A model generated the notes under the pieces. It was not told the DNA's origin and searched no databases. It worked only from the letters and a program-made list of their open reading frames with translations. This document shows positions 12,441 through 32,396 of a stretch of 64,000 nt of DNA, in pieces (within the stretch, counting starts at the first letter, position 1; each line of letters starts with the position of its first letter). The translations under genes and the position numbers were made by a program. This stretch comes from Trichostrongylus colubriformis (Eukaryota > Nematoda > Chromadorea > Rhabditida > Trichostrongylidae), in the NCBI GenBank assembly GCA_963978905.1, contig OZ022257.1, forward strand, positions 16,697,664 through 16,761,663, in the 5' to 3' direction.

Positions 12441-13899
12441 TTAAATTGAGGAGAAGAAATATTCCTGGTAGCCCCCCCCCCCCTCTTACATATATAATGG
12501 CCATACCTACGCTATGCAATATCTGACAGAATTTTAGTGCAACGTTTCATCTATGCATAACGATTTTTCCCACATCAGAATAGTAGCATTTCTGGCTTAC
12601 ATTTTAATACATAACAAGTAGTGTTCATGGAGAAAGACGAATGTATATATCATGTCGGTGATCGCCTGCCGTCGATGTTTCTAAATTGCGGTAAAAAAAT
12701 GCTTAGCATCATAAATTGGGTGAACTGAAATATTGCAGCATTTGCTTCTCTAGGCCCACACTTTCACCGGCCGGAAAAAAAACTGGGATGAACATTTGTG
12801 GATGGCCGCGAATTCCGTTCAAGGCACCAGCTATGCTGATTTCACCCACCAGTTATGCTGATTTCACCAAGTTTTTCTTTAGCTCGAGCAACGATCTCTC
12901 TCTCCAGTTAACGCGAAATTTCGATTCCTTCGTAACGTGTCGGAACTTAGCATTAGCACAACTGCGCTTACAGCTCACAGCTACTTCTTGAAAAAGTTAA
13001 CCCTATAAGACTAGTGTGTCACTTTCAGCTCGTTTCTTTTTGCGTGACACTTTTCGCTAAGAACAAAGGAGCCCAGTGAATTTACAAAAACTTGAATAAA
13101 CATTTTTTTCAAGAAAACTGAAAAGTGGTTGGTATAACCAGGGTGATGTGGTAACATCACAGTGCTCCTGGCTGATCTTCTGGACACTTCTGATGCGTCA
13201 CTTTCCTACCATTTGGTTGGCGCATCACGCAATGACCATCAGTAGGTTGACCCAAATTGCTTTTTTCTGTGAATTTTACACAGCATCCATCGCCAAAGCA
13301 AAAAATCAGAGCTTATCCTCATTAGCATTTGGTTCTAGTATCTACATAAATTTCACCGCTGTAGCAATTTCACAATTTCACCACCTGCCCGTTGAAGTGC
13401 TTTATTACCCATTTCTGGCTCTGTACGCAGAAACCGATAATTCCGATCGATATCGATCGGCAGTCCGCGGCTATATGAAATTTTCACTTATCCCAACTAG
13501 CGATTTTCAGTCGGACGGTCGGACTCTGAGAAGAGTGTGGAATGTCAAATAATGTGGCTCGTTGCTTTCCAAACCATCGCTGAAAGTTGTCCAGTACCAA
13601 CAAAAAACCTTCCTCCTAGTACTCTAGTGTCAAACTTTTTAGCTTCGGTGAATTAGCTTAATTATATCGTCTTCAGATGATCCTCAGTTTTTTGACAGCC
13701 TCAGAACTACTTTTCTTACTTAAAATTGTCTCTAGCTCCACAAATGTTTTTCATGAATGCCTAGTTTTGTGAAAGACGAAGGACCGAAATGACGAACGGT
13801 CGGACTTGCAGACAAGCATCCTTCACATTTCCATGCTTATCTTCTTCGAAATTTTCTTTTCTTCCAGCAGAAAGGCGTATTTGACCGAAATTTATTTGA
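12441..13899. other. intergenic, no gene recognised
   Basis: Contains a 134-codon plus-strand frame (13148-13552) starting with ATG. It is hydrophobic at its start but has no motif or exon structure I can support. Confidence 0.35.
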
Positions 13900-14310
13900 G
13901 GGAACCGGAAGGGGTCTGTAGAAAGAGGAAGATGCAAAAAAATGGTCATTTTGTAACGAACATTCAAATATAGAGGCGATAATCGGTGGAAAACCCGTAT
14001 TCGTATCACATTCGCATCATCACACCGACTTTCCGAGTTGTCCTTTGCTGTCTCGTAAAGGGTATTTCATTCATTGATGATGATGTAAATAAGTGAAACG
14101 ACCCACAGCAACAAACAAGCGAGTGAAGAATAAGCGAAAGCGTAAGAAAAAAGTGTGGTTACTCTGATACCTAATTAATTCACTTTCGACGTCTTGGCGA
14201 GGTGCCGTGTGTGCATTGCGGCCACCGTCCTCCCATACCGTAAACCAAAATTGCCCTCCTCCCGGTGTCTTTAAAGGCCATATTGTATAGCCGTTCATGC
14301 CTTTGATCAT
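13900..14310. repeat. dispersed repeat, partner of 54798-55285
   Basis: Blocks shared in the same order with 54798-55285 include GGAACCGGAAGGGG, AGAGGAAGATGCAAA, CATTCGCATCA, CCGAGTTGTCC and GGTGTCTTTAAAGGC. The middle differs between copies. No terminal inverted repeat or coding capacity is obvious. Confidence 0.65.
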
Positions 14311-17269
14311 AAGTTTGTTTATTGAACTCTCTAACCTATCTTTTTATTCTTATTTTTTCTGGCACGCCTAGAAGACATGTCGTTGCTGGAAACAGGAATG
14401 AAATGGCAGTGCAAAAGTTGAACAGAAGTCCTGTTCAGAAGCTGTGTTCGTACAGAAGTAAGCAGACGTACATAAGAAAACAATAACAACCATAATAGTG
14501 ACGAGATAAATGAACAAGCATTGAATGAGCAGAATTTTCGCTTTTAGTTATTTTGCTATAATATTCACGACGTTGCCATCGAAAAATTGGTTGCGATTTT
14601 GCGCGTAATTTCTATACGTCATGTAAGAAGCACTCTGGGTGAATATGTGCCACTTACACTGCTATGTTGCTCTGTCTGATCGCTGCATTTGACAGCTACT
14701 GTAGTATGCCTCAATTGCTCCCGTGTAATCCTTTATAATGGGACCAGAATCAGATCTTCACGCACGACCCTCCAATCACAATCCACTTTTTTCAATTGCA
14801 TAGCTATGCCTGGTCGCCTTTATAAATAAATGTGGTTGCTATGCATGACATTCCAGGGAAAATGCTTTGGTCACTTCCCTTTGCTTGGTTGGTTTTATTA
14901 GGGTCCAATCGTAGGAGCGCTTTTCTTATGTGAGCAAGATTTTCTGATTTGGTTGAGTGCCTGGCACACAAAAATCTACGAAGACCTTTTCGCGTTTCTT
15001 CTTAAATTTTCCTCTGATTCTTAGGCGAGTACTTAACTCCTTGATGGCTTTTTTTATTTTTGTGCTTTGTGATTTTTATCCGAGTACTTCAGTCCTTTAC
15101 TGATTTTTTATTTTTGTGCTTTGTGCAGCAAGTTGTCGCCAGGGCACTCCCAGTGTCGAGAAAAATAGCCGCTTCTGCGATCCCCCTCCTCTACGGATAC
15201 CCAATACGACCCCCCCCCCTTTTTTCGGCCTCTACACTACCAGTAACTGTTGCTGGATTGTATACATAGTTACAATGTTTTTATTGTTAGGTATTCTTAC
15301 TTAAAGCAGGAGGATATTAATTTCCCATTCCTCATACGAGCTTGCTGCGAAACACCCCTCTCTTTTCATTTGCTTTGAGAAAGTTTAGATTCTACCGGTC
15401 ATTGCCAGACCTCGGGACGAGCCCCTTTCTGTTCGATCAAATATCACCCCCTGTCGAGGAATCCTCGACTCCCTGTATACGCTAGTAATCACTAATAATG
15501 CCTCTTCTATTTTGATTAGTTGACCAATATGCCTGCGAACGGCACCTAAGCTTCCATTAATCTCGTCAATTCTTCCTCTTTATTTCTGTTGAGGGAAAAC
15601 TTATAAGCGCAAGCATGAGGTACTGGCACCTTACACTACATTTGAGTAGTTTTCATGATTTATTCCCTCCACGCTTCCTTATCTTCCGACCCGAAGACTG
15701 AAAAGATCTGATAAGGGTGAACTGCCTACCAGTAGTGATTGGCAGCAGACCTTTAGGGATGAAAAAAAGCATTTGATAAGACTGAAGTGCCCCTCGTTGA
15801 TTTCATATCTGGAAGAATGAAGTTAATAACCTGTCACGAATAGTGCACGTATCAAGGATAAGAAGCTTTCCAACTGCTGTCACTGGAAAGTCCTGTTTTC
15901 GATGACCTCTTTCCTTCCCTTTTTTCTTTTTTAAACAACATTCCGGGGCGACTGAAACTCATTCATAGGCGTTGGAGACATGATCGAACTAAAACCTTCA
16001 AATGCATTGGTGTTACTCATAGTAGATCCTGAATTGGAATGGGTGCATAATGATACGCTCCTGTGCAACCTACAACGCTCCAAAGCTCGAACTCTGGTAT
16101 ATCCCCTCTTCTTATCTCACCACTGTTCCACGGATGTGAAAAACTGAATCTCACCACAATTTCACGAATGTGAAAAACTAAAAAATCAAATTGCATTCGC
16201 AACGCGACATAGTAAAGTTGAATTGCCAATGAAAAGTTTGACACAAGAGTAACAGGATAAGAAGGATTCTAGTTGGTATTGGACAATTGTCAGTGAAGAA
16301 AAGATTAACTTACGTTTGATAATTAGTGCGAATAGAAAAAAGGTAAGAAGAAAAAAAAGCAAACTTTTCAGAAGCAACGAGCCAGTTTACTTTCCATTCC
16401 ACCGTGCCCCAGCGTGAATCGTCAATCGTCACCCCTTACCTTGTCTACTTATCCTTTTTCGTATCGAATTCACGTAAATCAGCGTCTCTGATCCATCTTA
16501 ACTGACGAACTTAGGGGACACGAGGCCTCATTTATGAGTACTGCTTTTTTTTTTGTTCTAATGTCTGCCATATGTCAGATCCTATAAGTGGGAGTGGATC
16601 GAGTAATTTGCTGCATTAGGGGGTGTTGGCGTTGGTTTTGGCTCCAGTACCAAAAATGGCCCTGCCCAAATCATTAGCAAATGGATTGACAGAGAGTGTG
16701 AGAGACAATGATGTAAATTCTCCAGGTTTTTCTGTGAGGATTACACTGTGTGAGTGTTGTACTACTGAAGGTTCCTCTTGAAATAACACTGTGTTCTAGT
16801 TTGTCCCATTTCCTCGAAAATGTTTCATCCTGTTTTGCCAGTTTCCTGTCTTATTTCACCTTGTACAGCTGCCTATCATTTATCCAGTAGACAGCTCAGC
16901 TTCCATAAATCACGTAAAACTATGAACAATTCAACTGGGTTGAACCCTGTGTTTTGATCTGATCTTTTCCCATGAAAATTTGCATTTAAAAATATGACCC
17001 TATCCACTTCAACGACAATTTCTTTCACTTAATTCCATCCAATTAGGCTCCTAGCTCAACCATTTAGCCCGATTTATCGCACTGAGCTCATCAAAAAGAT
17101 TGCCTGGCAATTGCCCGACCATTTCGAGGATAGCAAAATCTGAAAAAAAAGATTTTCGTGCTCTCGTGACATCGAGTAGTGCCATCAAAAGCAGTAGAAC
17201 GGTAATTTGAACCGAGTATGGGATTCTTGCATATGAATTCTGTGGTATCTAGTAGTATGATAGTGAAGA
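14311..17269. other. intergenic; short tandem duplication near 15.03-15.13 kb
   Basis: No coding exon recognised. A duplication of about 55-60 bp lies at about 15025-15126, with two copies sharing GAGTACTT and ATTTTTGTGCTTTGTG. Confidence 0.4.
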
Positions 17270-17575
17270 AAATACGAAATGACTGAAAGGGCCCAAAAAC
17301 CTTTAAAATCCAAAAAATAAGACCCCCTTCTTGTAACTGATTCTGAAAGGGGCGGGTGTCCTAACAAGAGAGGCGGTCTACATTTGAACAGGTTGCAGCA
17401 GTTAATGTTTTGCCTTTTACAAGGCCCACAGGTGGTCCTTCCACCTAGCAATAGCATTAGCCTTCTTATGGACCTCTGTCTTTTTTGGGTGACTTATTGT
17501 GAGAATTCTCATCAACCACACTCATTTTCGGGGGATCCATTATCCACATTACCCCTATTACCGTCTTTATGCTGA
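17270..17575. repeat. dispersed repeat family, member 1
   Basis: Blocks such as AAAAAATAAGACCCCCTTCT and CCATTATCCACATTACCCCT recur, diverged, at 19725-19990 and 37650-37760, and inverted at about 28322-28500. The family has no visible coding capacity. Confidence 0.45.
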
Positions 17576-19052
17576 CAGGAACCCTCAATGCTTCCTTAGC
17601 TCCTACGAATCATTCATCTTCTTCATATTCTACGGGAAATATCTAGCCGGCATAATGGCAAATGCCTAATCCAAAGTATTCAATGGAATGGTGGAGCCTC
17701 AGTGTTTTGATGTGGATCTCAAAGATTCCGCTAATCTTAGGGGGACATTGTCGAGAGTACTGAGCCCTGAAAAACTGCCGTGGAGGCACTTATTGTTAGC
17801 TCAATATGAGGTGAAACACTCAGCCGGGCTGGCAAACATATAATTGGCCCAAACTCTTATGGAATAGGGGAGTGAGGCACGCGCTTTCAGCTGGACGTTT
17901 CTTAAATGGTTTCCGGAACCGCTGATTGATTTTCATTGAGTTGAAGCAGAATTCCTCAGGGTTTATTCTGATTTCTGTTTTTTTCTTGATTTTTCTCACT
18001 GCATTTATATGAGCCATAGGCGCGTCTGGTATACGTCCTCTGTACTATATTACGCTGCTCTGTATTACTATACTTATCCTTTATATTACTATGCTCTATT
18101 TGAAGCAAGAATGCTCGTTTAAAGTTTTCACTTTCAATGTTTAACGATAATTGAGACTCCAAAATGATTATTTTTCTCAGCATAATGAATATAGCGGAAC
18201 TCATTTGTTTTTGAACACTCAGATCATCATGAGGCTCCGGTACAGCACGAAGCTAAAATTTACTTTTACTTTCCGCTTCATAAATTGCGAGGACGGTGCA
18301 ATATGTAGTTCGTCCACCACTTCATAAGCACATTCAATTTTGATTTATTTCCACAAGTCGCAAAAGGAGTAGAGACGCATGAGCCGCTTTCATACTCTGC
18401 GGCAGCGGCGCGACGACGGCAATCGACGTTGCGTTGGATTGGTGTTGCAAAGTATTAAAGTGGCCATAAACCCATAGGCCATAGCAAACCGTCACAGTGA
18501 AGGAAGGACGGGCAATTGCCACAATCACTGAAAATAAGGACTTTTCACAGCGGAATTGAGCAAATCAAGCAATTGTGTTCGAATGTGCGGACCAGTTTCT
18601 GTACGGCTAGTCCCATGCCGACAGTTCTGATGCTAGTTCAATGAGGCTATCTCAATTGATCACATTTGAAAATGTCCAAAATAACTTTATCCTTTTATCC
18701 TTTTCAAAAATGTCCTTCTTCGCTTCGTCGTAGCGTCTTTATAAACAGCGATATCGCGGCGACTTCCACGATGTTCTCGAAGCTCGATAAAATGGAGTAC
18801 GTATCACCCGATTCTAGATTCTACCGTTTGAAATAACTACATAGACGCACACCACCTCGGCTGTTTGAATTATAGGTTTGAGCTCTGCTGGAAGAAATAA
18901 TCAAATCTTCCAATTCCTTGAGTTGACGCTAATGGTGATGAATTTTTTTGTGAAAATCATGGGAGGAGTGAATGAGAATGTTCGTGAAAACATATTTCCG
19001 ATTCAAGAGAGTGATAGAAGCAATTCGGGCCGAATATGGAGAGATCATCATA
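17576..19052. other. intergenic, no gene recognised
   Basis: Short frames only; nothing supported. Confidence 0.4.
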
Positions 19053-19689
19053 TTAGGTGTGTGCAAAATAAATGGCCAAAACGGACCACTTTTTTCGAAA
19101 CGCTATAACTTCGCCCAGACACAACTTTATTTGTCGAACTGAAATGCATTCGAATCTACACAACCTTGGCAACGATATGGTAAAGAAAACATGCAATCGT
19201 GATCAAATTCTGGATTGCGAAAATACATAGAGTCAACGATGCCATTTTCAACATGCATAGTATCGGAGAATTTTTTTTGACGCAGGTTTGCATCGAGCAC
19301 CCGGAAAAAGTGGTAATTCGTCAGGGATAGGTCTGGGAAATAAGGAGGGTAAGGGAGAGTCTCGATGCCTAACTTCGATGCAGTTAGACATCGAGACTCT
19401 TCCTCTTATTCCCCAGACCTATCCCTGACGGATTACCATTTTTGGGGTTCTCGATGCAAATCTGCGTCCGAAAAAATTCGCAGATACTATGCACGGTGAA
19501 AATGACATTCTTGATTATTAATTTTAGCAATCCAGAATTTGATCGTGATGGCATATTTTCTTCACCAGATCGTTGGCAAAGTACTGTAGATTCGAATAGT
19601 TTTTATTTCGACAAATGTAGTTGTGTCTGAGCGAAGTTATGGCCGTTATGGCCAGGTATGTTTCAGCCATTTATTCTGCGAACACCTAA
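19053..19689. mobile_element. palindromic mariner remnant (two transposase 3' ends head to head)
   Basis: The element is flanked by TA (19051-19052 and 19690-19691). It begins TTAGGTGTGTGCAAAATAAA and ends with the complement of TTAGGTGTTCGCAGAATAAA, which resemble mariner terminal repeats. The two halves are near-complementary over about 310 bp each and meet near 19371. Read on the plus strand, the right half encodes YSPDLSLTDYHF and later DRWQSTVDSNSFYFD, matching the C-terminal part of mariner transposases; the left half encodes the same on the minus strand. Frames are broken, so no active transposase is possible. Confidence 0.85.
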
Positions 19690-21121
19690 TATATGAAGCT
19701 CAAAGTGCATATAGTGCGAAAGTGAATAAAAAACGGAAGGAAAAGGTCAAAAACTAGGGAATCAAGACCTTCATGCCGCGGCTTATTCTCAGAAAAGGCG
19801 GGTGGGGCAATAAAAAAAGGGGTAGGCTGGGATAAAACAAGTGGAGTTGTTGAAGGAGACGGCTACTATAAAACCCTGAGGCGCTCTTTCTGACTCCTAG
19901 CTTTCATATGCGTGACCCAGTTCAGGAGTTCTCATTATCCGCATTATCCCATCACTGTCTTTGAGGCCATGGAGAAAACTTCCATTTCAGGCGAGGGAAA
20001 CTTCTGAATGCCTGCCACTCTAAGGTTATTGTGAAATGGCTAGCGTTTCACTTTTAACTTTCAGTTTTGACGACGATTACCTACCTCATCTCGTAAAGAG
20101 GAAATTCGGTCTGACAGGTGGAAAAATAGAAGCATAGGAAAATTCCGAATTGTTGGACAATGTTATTCGAGCGAAATTTATTATAGCACTGCAAATGCTA
20201 TCTATAGCATTTCTTGTCTTATAGTGGCCTTTACTTTTCCGCTATTTACACTTATGACGTATTCCTCCGTAGCTGCCCTCATCCACGTCATTGGTAGACT
20301 TGCTTTTTTTCCCGCCATGAACCTTTTGTGGAGAATTCTACGCAACTGGAAACTAACACGACTCTCGACTTCAAATGCGCAATGGTGTGACAAGCGAATA
20401 AAGCACTGAAGCGTACTCCGCCTGCTCCTGCTATCGGCACTCGGCGTTGTCGCCATCAAAGAACTTTCACACTTCTCCACCCCCTTCTCAACACGTTCAC
20501 TGACTCTTGCATATACCTACAGAATAATTCGCTTCGCCATGAAAAATTTCGTCCGGCCTTTGTCTATGCAGCATTATTCGGCTTTCCATCCTTTCCCTGA
20601 GGTTGTCTGGCTCGGGTTCCATCGAATTTCCACATCTCAACTTCTCCAAGGCATTTGAATTTCGAAATTTGAGACAGTAAATTTCTATCGTGTCAATTTC
20701 TTTTTGCTGCCATTACTTCTGAATGCCTTTATATTTACATCATGCACAATTGTTTGCGATATGTTGACTTCCTGGAACTTTCTTTTTTCATATTTACCAC
20801 AGTATTAAATCTTCCCCGTGAAAGTTGACGACGATACATAGCCGATTTATTGGCAATGGTTCAACCTCTATGAGGTTTGACCCTATAACTTCTGTGCTTT
20901 CCCACTGAATCATTTGGAGGCGACAGTGCAAAACGAAACATTGAAAAGCGATGTAAATATTTAGGCAGTTTGCCTGCTTGCAGTTAATTCTACACATTCA
21001 ATGTAGCCCATTTTTCGCGTAACTTGGGTTGCTCAGCTGGCTCGATGTGAAATGTTCTGTATACCACGTGCACCATCGGTAGGCAGGCAGAAGGAGTCTC
21101 ACTCCGCTTCATCTCACAAAA
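19690..21121. other. intergenic with a dispersed-repeat patch at 19725-19990
   Basis: 19725-19990 belongs to the family also seen at 17.3 kb and, inverted, at 28.3 kb (shared block CAGGAGTTCTCATTATCCGC). The rest has no recognisable gene. Frames at 20202-20480 (minus) and 20224-20409 (plus) overlap and are unsupported. Confidence 0.4.
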
Positions 21122-21155
21122 CTACCTGTCAAAAGGCTTGTCTTGAGTGAAAGGG

Positions 21156-21228
21156 GTCCCGGTAGAGTAATGGATTAGCGTATATGCTCGGAAAGCATGG
21201 AGTGTGGGTTCGAGTCCCGCCCAAGACC
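21156..21228 (+). repeat. tRNA-like repeat core, copy A
   Basis: The sequence folds as a cloverleaf: acceptor 5' GTCCCGG at 21156-21162, TA at positions 8-9, D-loop AATGGATTA, anticodon arm TATGC/TCGGAAA/GCATG, T arm GTGGG/TTCGAGT/CCCGC and acceptor 3' CCAAGAC. The acceptor has two mismatches, the D stem is eroded, and position 33 is C rather than the near-universal T. It is therefore tRNA-derived and unlikely to be a working tRNA. Downstream it keeps the family tail GCCCATAACTCAGCAT. Confidence 0.65.
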
Positions 21229-21317
21229 GAAACTTCGCCCATAACTCAGCATACATGTAACAACATGTCTTGAAAATTGCAAATCGTCTGTGCTCTGTAT
21301 TTCCCTGAAGGAACATA

Positions 21318-22055
21318 CAGGGGGTGCCAAAAAAAAAGTAATTTTGTCCACGGCTCACATCTGCCAATTATACAAAACATAGGGAAACGAAAGAGATAAA
21401 ACTATCGGGGCAAAATATTCCCGAAATGTTTCTCTAAAAGTAGGAACAAGCTGTGGATCCCTACGTTCACCTTTATAAAAATATGGAGCTTTCATTCGAC
21501 GCAGTCGGGCTTCGGAGTACCTACAGTATCAAAGTCCGCTTAAAACAGTGAAGCCAGGCTCCGTGGTAGGGCTTTTGTGGGAATCGGCCCTTCTGTCCAT
21601 GGAAGTCACAGAGCCCCTGCTGCTTGGACAAGGCTGCTATGATCCGAGGTGTCATTTTTCATGCCTCAAATCCGCCTCTGGAGGGGTTTCAGTGGTAAGG
21701 GTACGTTTTGGCTCTTGGAAATGAAGGGCACTGGGAACCCGGAAAAAACGGGATATTAAAGAACACCACCTAATATGAATCCCCTTAGGTAATCAGAGTG
21801 AACCGACATCAGCAAGGTTGTGAACGAGGGCGACGAAATTTCGGATTTTGCCCAGTTGAGGTGACACATCCTGTTCACTCTTTCCTCGCTCCCGTCCTGC
21901 TCGTGCAAAAGCTACCAGGGAGTATAGTGATAGAGTGAGGTCTGCTCTTGAATCTGGGGATGAAAATATGTACCTCAACAAAATTTGCTGTAGTTCGACT
22001 AAAGTGGGATGAAAGTGGGGGAGACAAAATTACTTCTTTTTTTTGTCACCCCCTG
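21318..22055. mobile_element. 738-bp TA-flanked non-autonomous DNA transposon
   Basis: Terminal inverted repeats begin CAGGGGGTGCCAAAAAAAAA on the left and CAGGGGGTGACAAAAAAAAG on the complement of the right, and continue to GTAATTTTGTC on both sides. The TA dinucleotides at 21316-21317 and 22056-22057 are the expected target duplication of the Tc1/mariner superfamily. There is no transposase frame. A decayed relative lies at 11785-12440. Confidence 0.85.
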
Positions 22056-22578
22056 TATAAGCAAGTATTGTATTGCGTCTCCGATTCCGAAATACTCACA
22101 AGACTTCTTGAAGAAGCTTATCCCGAAAACCCGTGATAAATTCGTTTTTCATGTGTAAGACATACTCGCATAATTTCTTCTGTTTTCCGATTCGATTAAT
22201 CATTCATTTCGCTACTTAAAAATTTTCTTTATACATTTTGGTATGCGCTTAGAGCAATGTACTTTGCACGAAAAGGAAATGGAAGTGCAAGAAAGAAAAA
22301 TCATTGTGCAAGCCACGTGCTGCTCTTGTCTATCCATTTCGTTTCTTGATGTGATTATTCGGCTTCGCTTCTGCTCTTCCTCGTCGGCCTATCAAAGGCG
22401 ATTTGTCAGTGTCCTTTCTGCACCCGAAGCATCGATGCTACACTACAAATGATTCCCAGGACACCATCTTCGTGACTTTTCGATTTCTCGTATTTTTTCC
22501 CCGGAATTCGACGTATTAAAAATCTATTTACCACCTCGCATTAGCCATCATTTACAGGTAACTTCTGTTGCTGGGACT
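22056..22578 (+). promoter_or_regulatory. 5' flank of ACE copy 1 with likely trans-splice acceptor
   Basis: No annotated coding sequence. TCATTTACAG ends at 22557, 21 nt before the ATG, and is a plausible spliced-leader acceptor. A 69-codon frame at 22243-22452 is probably incidental. No TATA-like element can be assigned. Confidence 0.4.
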
Positions 22579-31342
<8,764 letters not shown>

Positions 31343-32258
31343 CCGACTACCCGCCGAAAACAAGCTATCGACGGGGGTACTCTACATTGAAAGAGAATCT
31401 CATGTTCAGTTCACATCGCACTGTGATTATGTAACTCCATTTAGTACAATATTCAATTGAGGTAATGTTGGCACCTTTGCATTAACTCTTCCACACCCTG
31501 GAATTTGTCTGATGCCGTCGGGATTCATCACCTTCAGCCATTACCACCTCCATAATGTAACTCACAGCCCAGGCGATACACCGCAACGGTGGGATTGCAG
31601 TGGCACTTGCGCAGTTCACGTACAGATGAATTCCTAGCCATCCCGCAGGAATCGACCTATTTCTAGGTTTCACCGGGCTCCGCCTAAACTCAGTTCAGTG
31701 GAAACCGATTGTTTCTCCTTCTCTTCCACATCTGCCTCGTTACCATTGCATTTTTCTTGCAAATACAATGCTTTTAACTATACAGAATTTCTGTTCTTGA
31801 TTATAGGTAACGTTTTCACTTTAGAAGTAGTTGGTAAGTTTATCTAATATCTCTTAACTTGTACATATTTGAATAGTTTCACTAGCCATTCTTGACATTT
31901 TGTATCACTTTAGCGGTCCGTCTAGAAGATCTACTGCAGGTCTCTAATAACACATATCATCACACTTTGTATATGTAAAAGTATAATCGTGATTTTGAAT
32001 TCTTGCCAGTGCTCTTTTTAATAAATTGTCATTTGGAATGAATTTTTATAGTTGTGGCTATGCTTACATTATACTTTCTGCCGAATCTCCATCTGCACAA
32101 GCTTCCATAGTGGGACACCTTCTGCTCGACATTCTCAGAAGTGGAAGCCCCATTCTCATACGATTGGCTAAAGGCACACTTTGCGATAATCAGATGGGTC
32201 GATATACCTTTTCGGAACAGTAGATCCTAGGGACTTTTCAGGCTGCACTTTTCGGGTA
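31343..32258 (+). other. 3' flank of ACE copy 1 with candidate poly(A) signal
   Basis: Non-coding downstream sequence. The first canonical AATAAA is at 32020-32025, about 680 nt beyond the stop; no closer canonical signal was seen. Short frames here are not supported. Confidence 0.45.
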
Positions 32259-32396
32259 GCCGCGGTGCCCTATCACGGCACTAAATCTGCTCGATTCCAC
32301 TCCGACACATGAGCTCCCTTATTGGTCAACTGAGCAAAACGAGTGACGTCTGAGTGGGTTCGAGCAGGTGTAGCGCCGTGATAGCGCACCGTGGCG
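32259..32396. repeat. imperfect inverted repeat, about 40-bp arms
   Basis: GCCGCGGTGCCCTATCACGG at 32259 is complementary, with mismatches, to CCGTGATAGCGCACCGTGGC near 32377-32396. Inner parts (ATCTGCTCGA and TCGAGCAGGT) extend the pairing. Confidence 0.7.
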
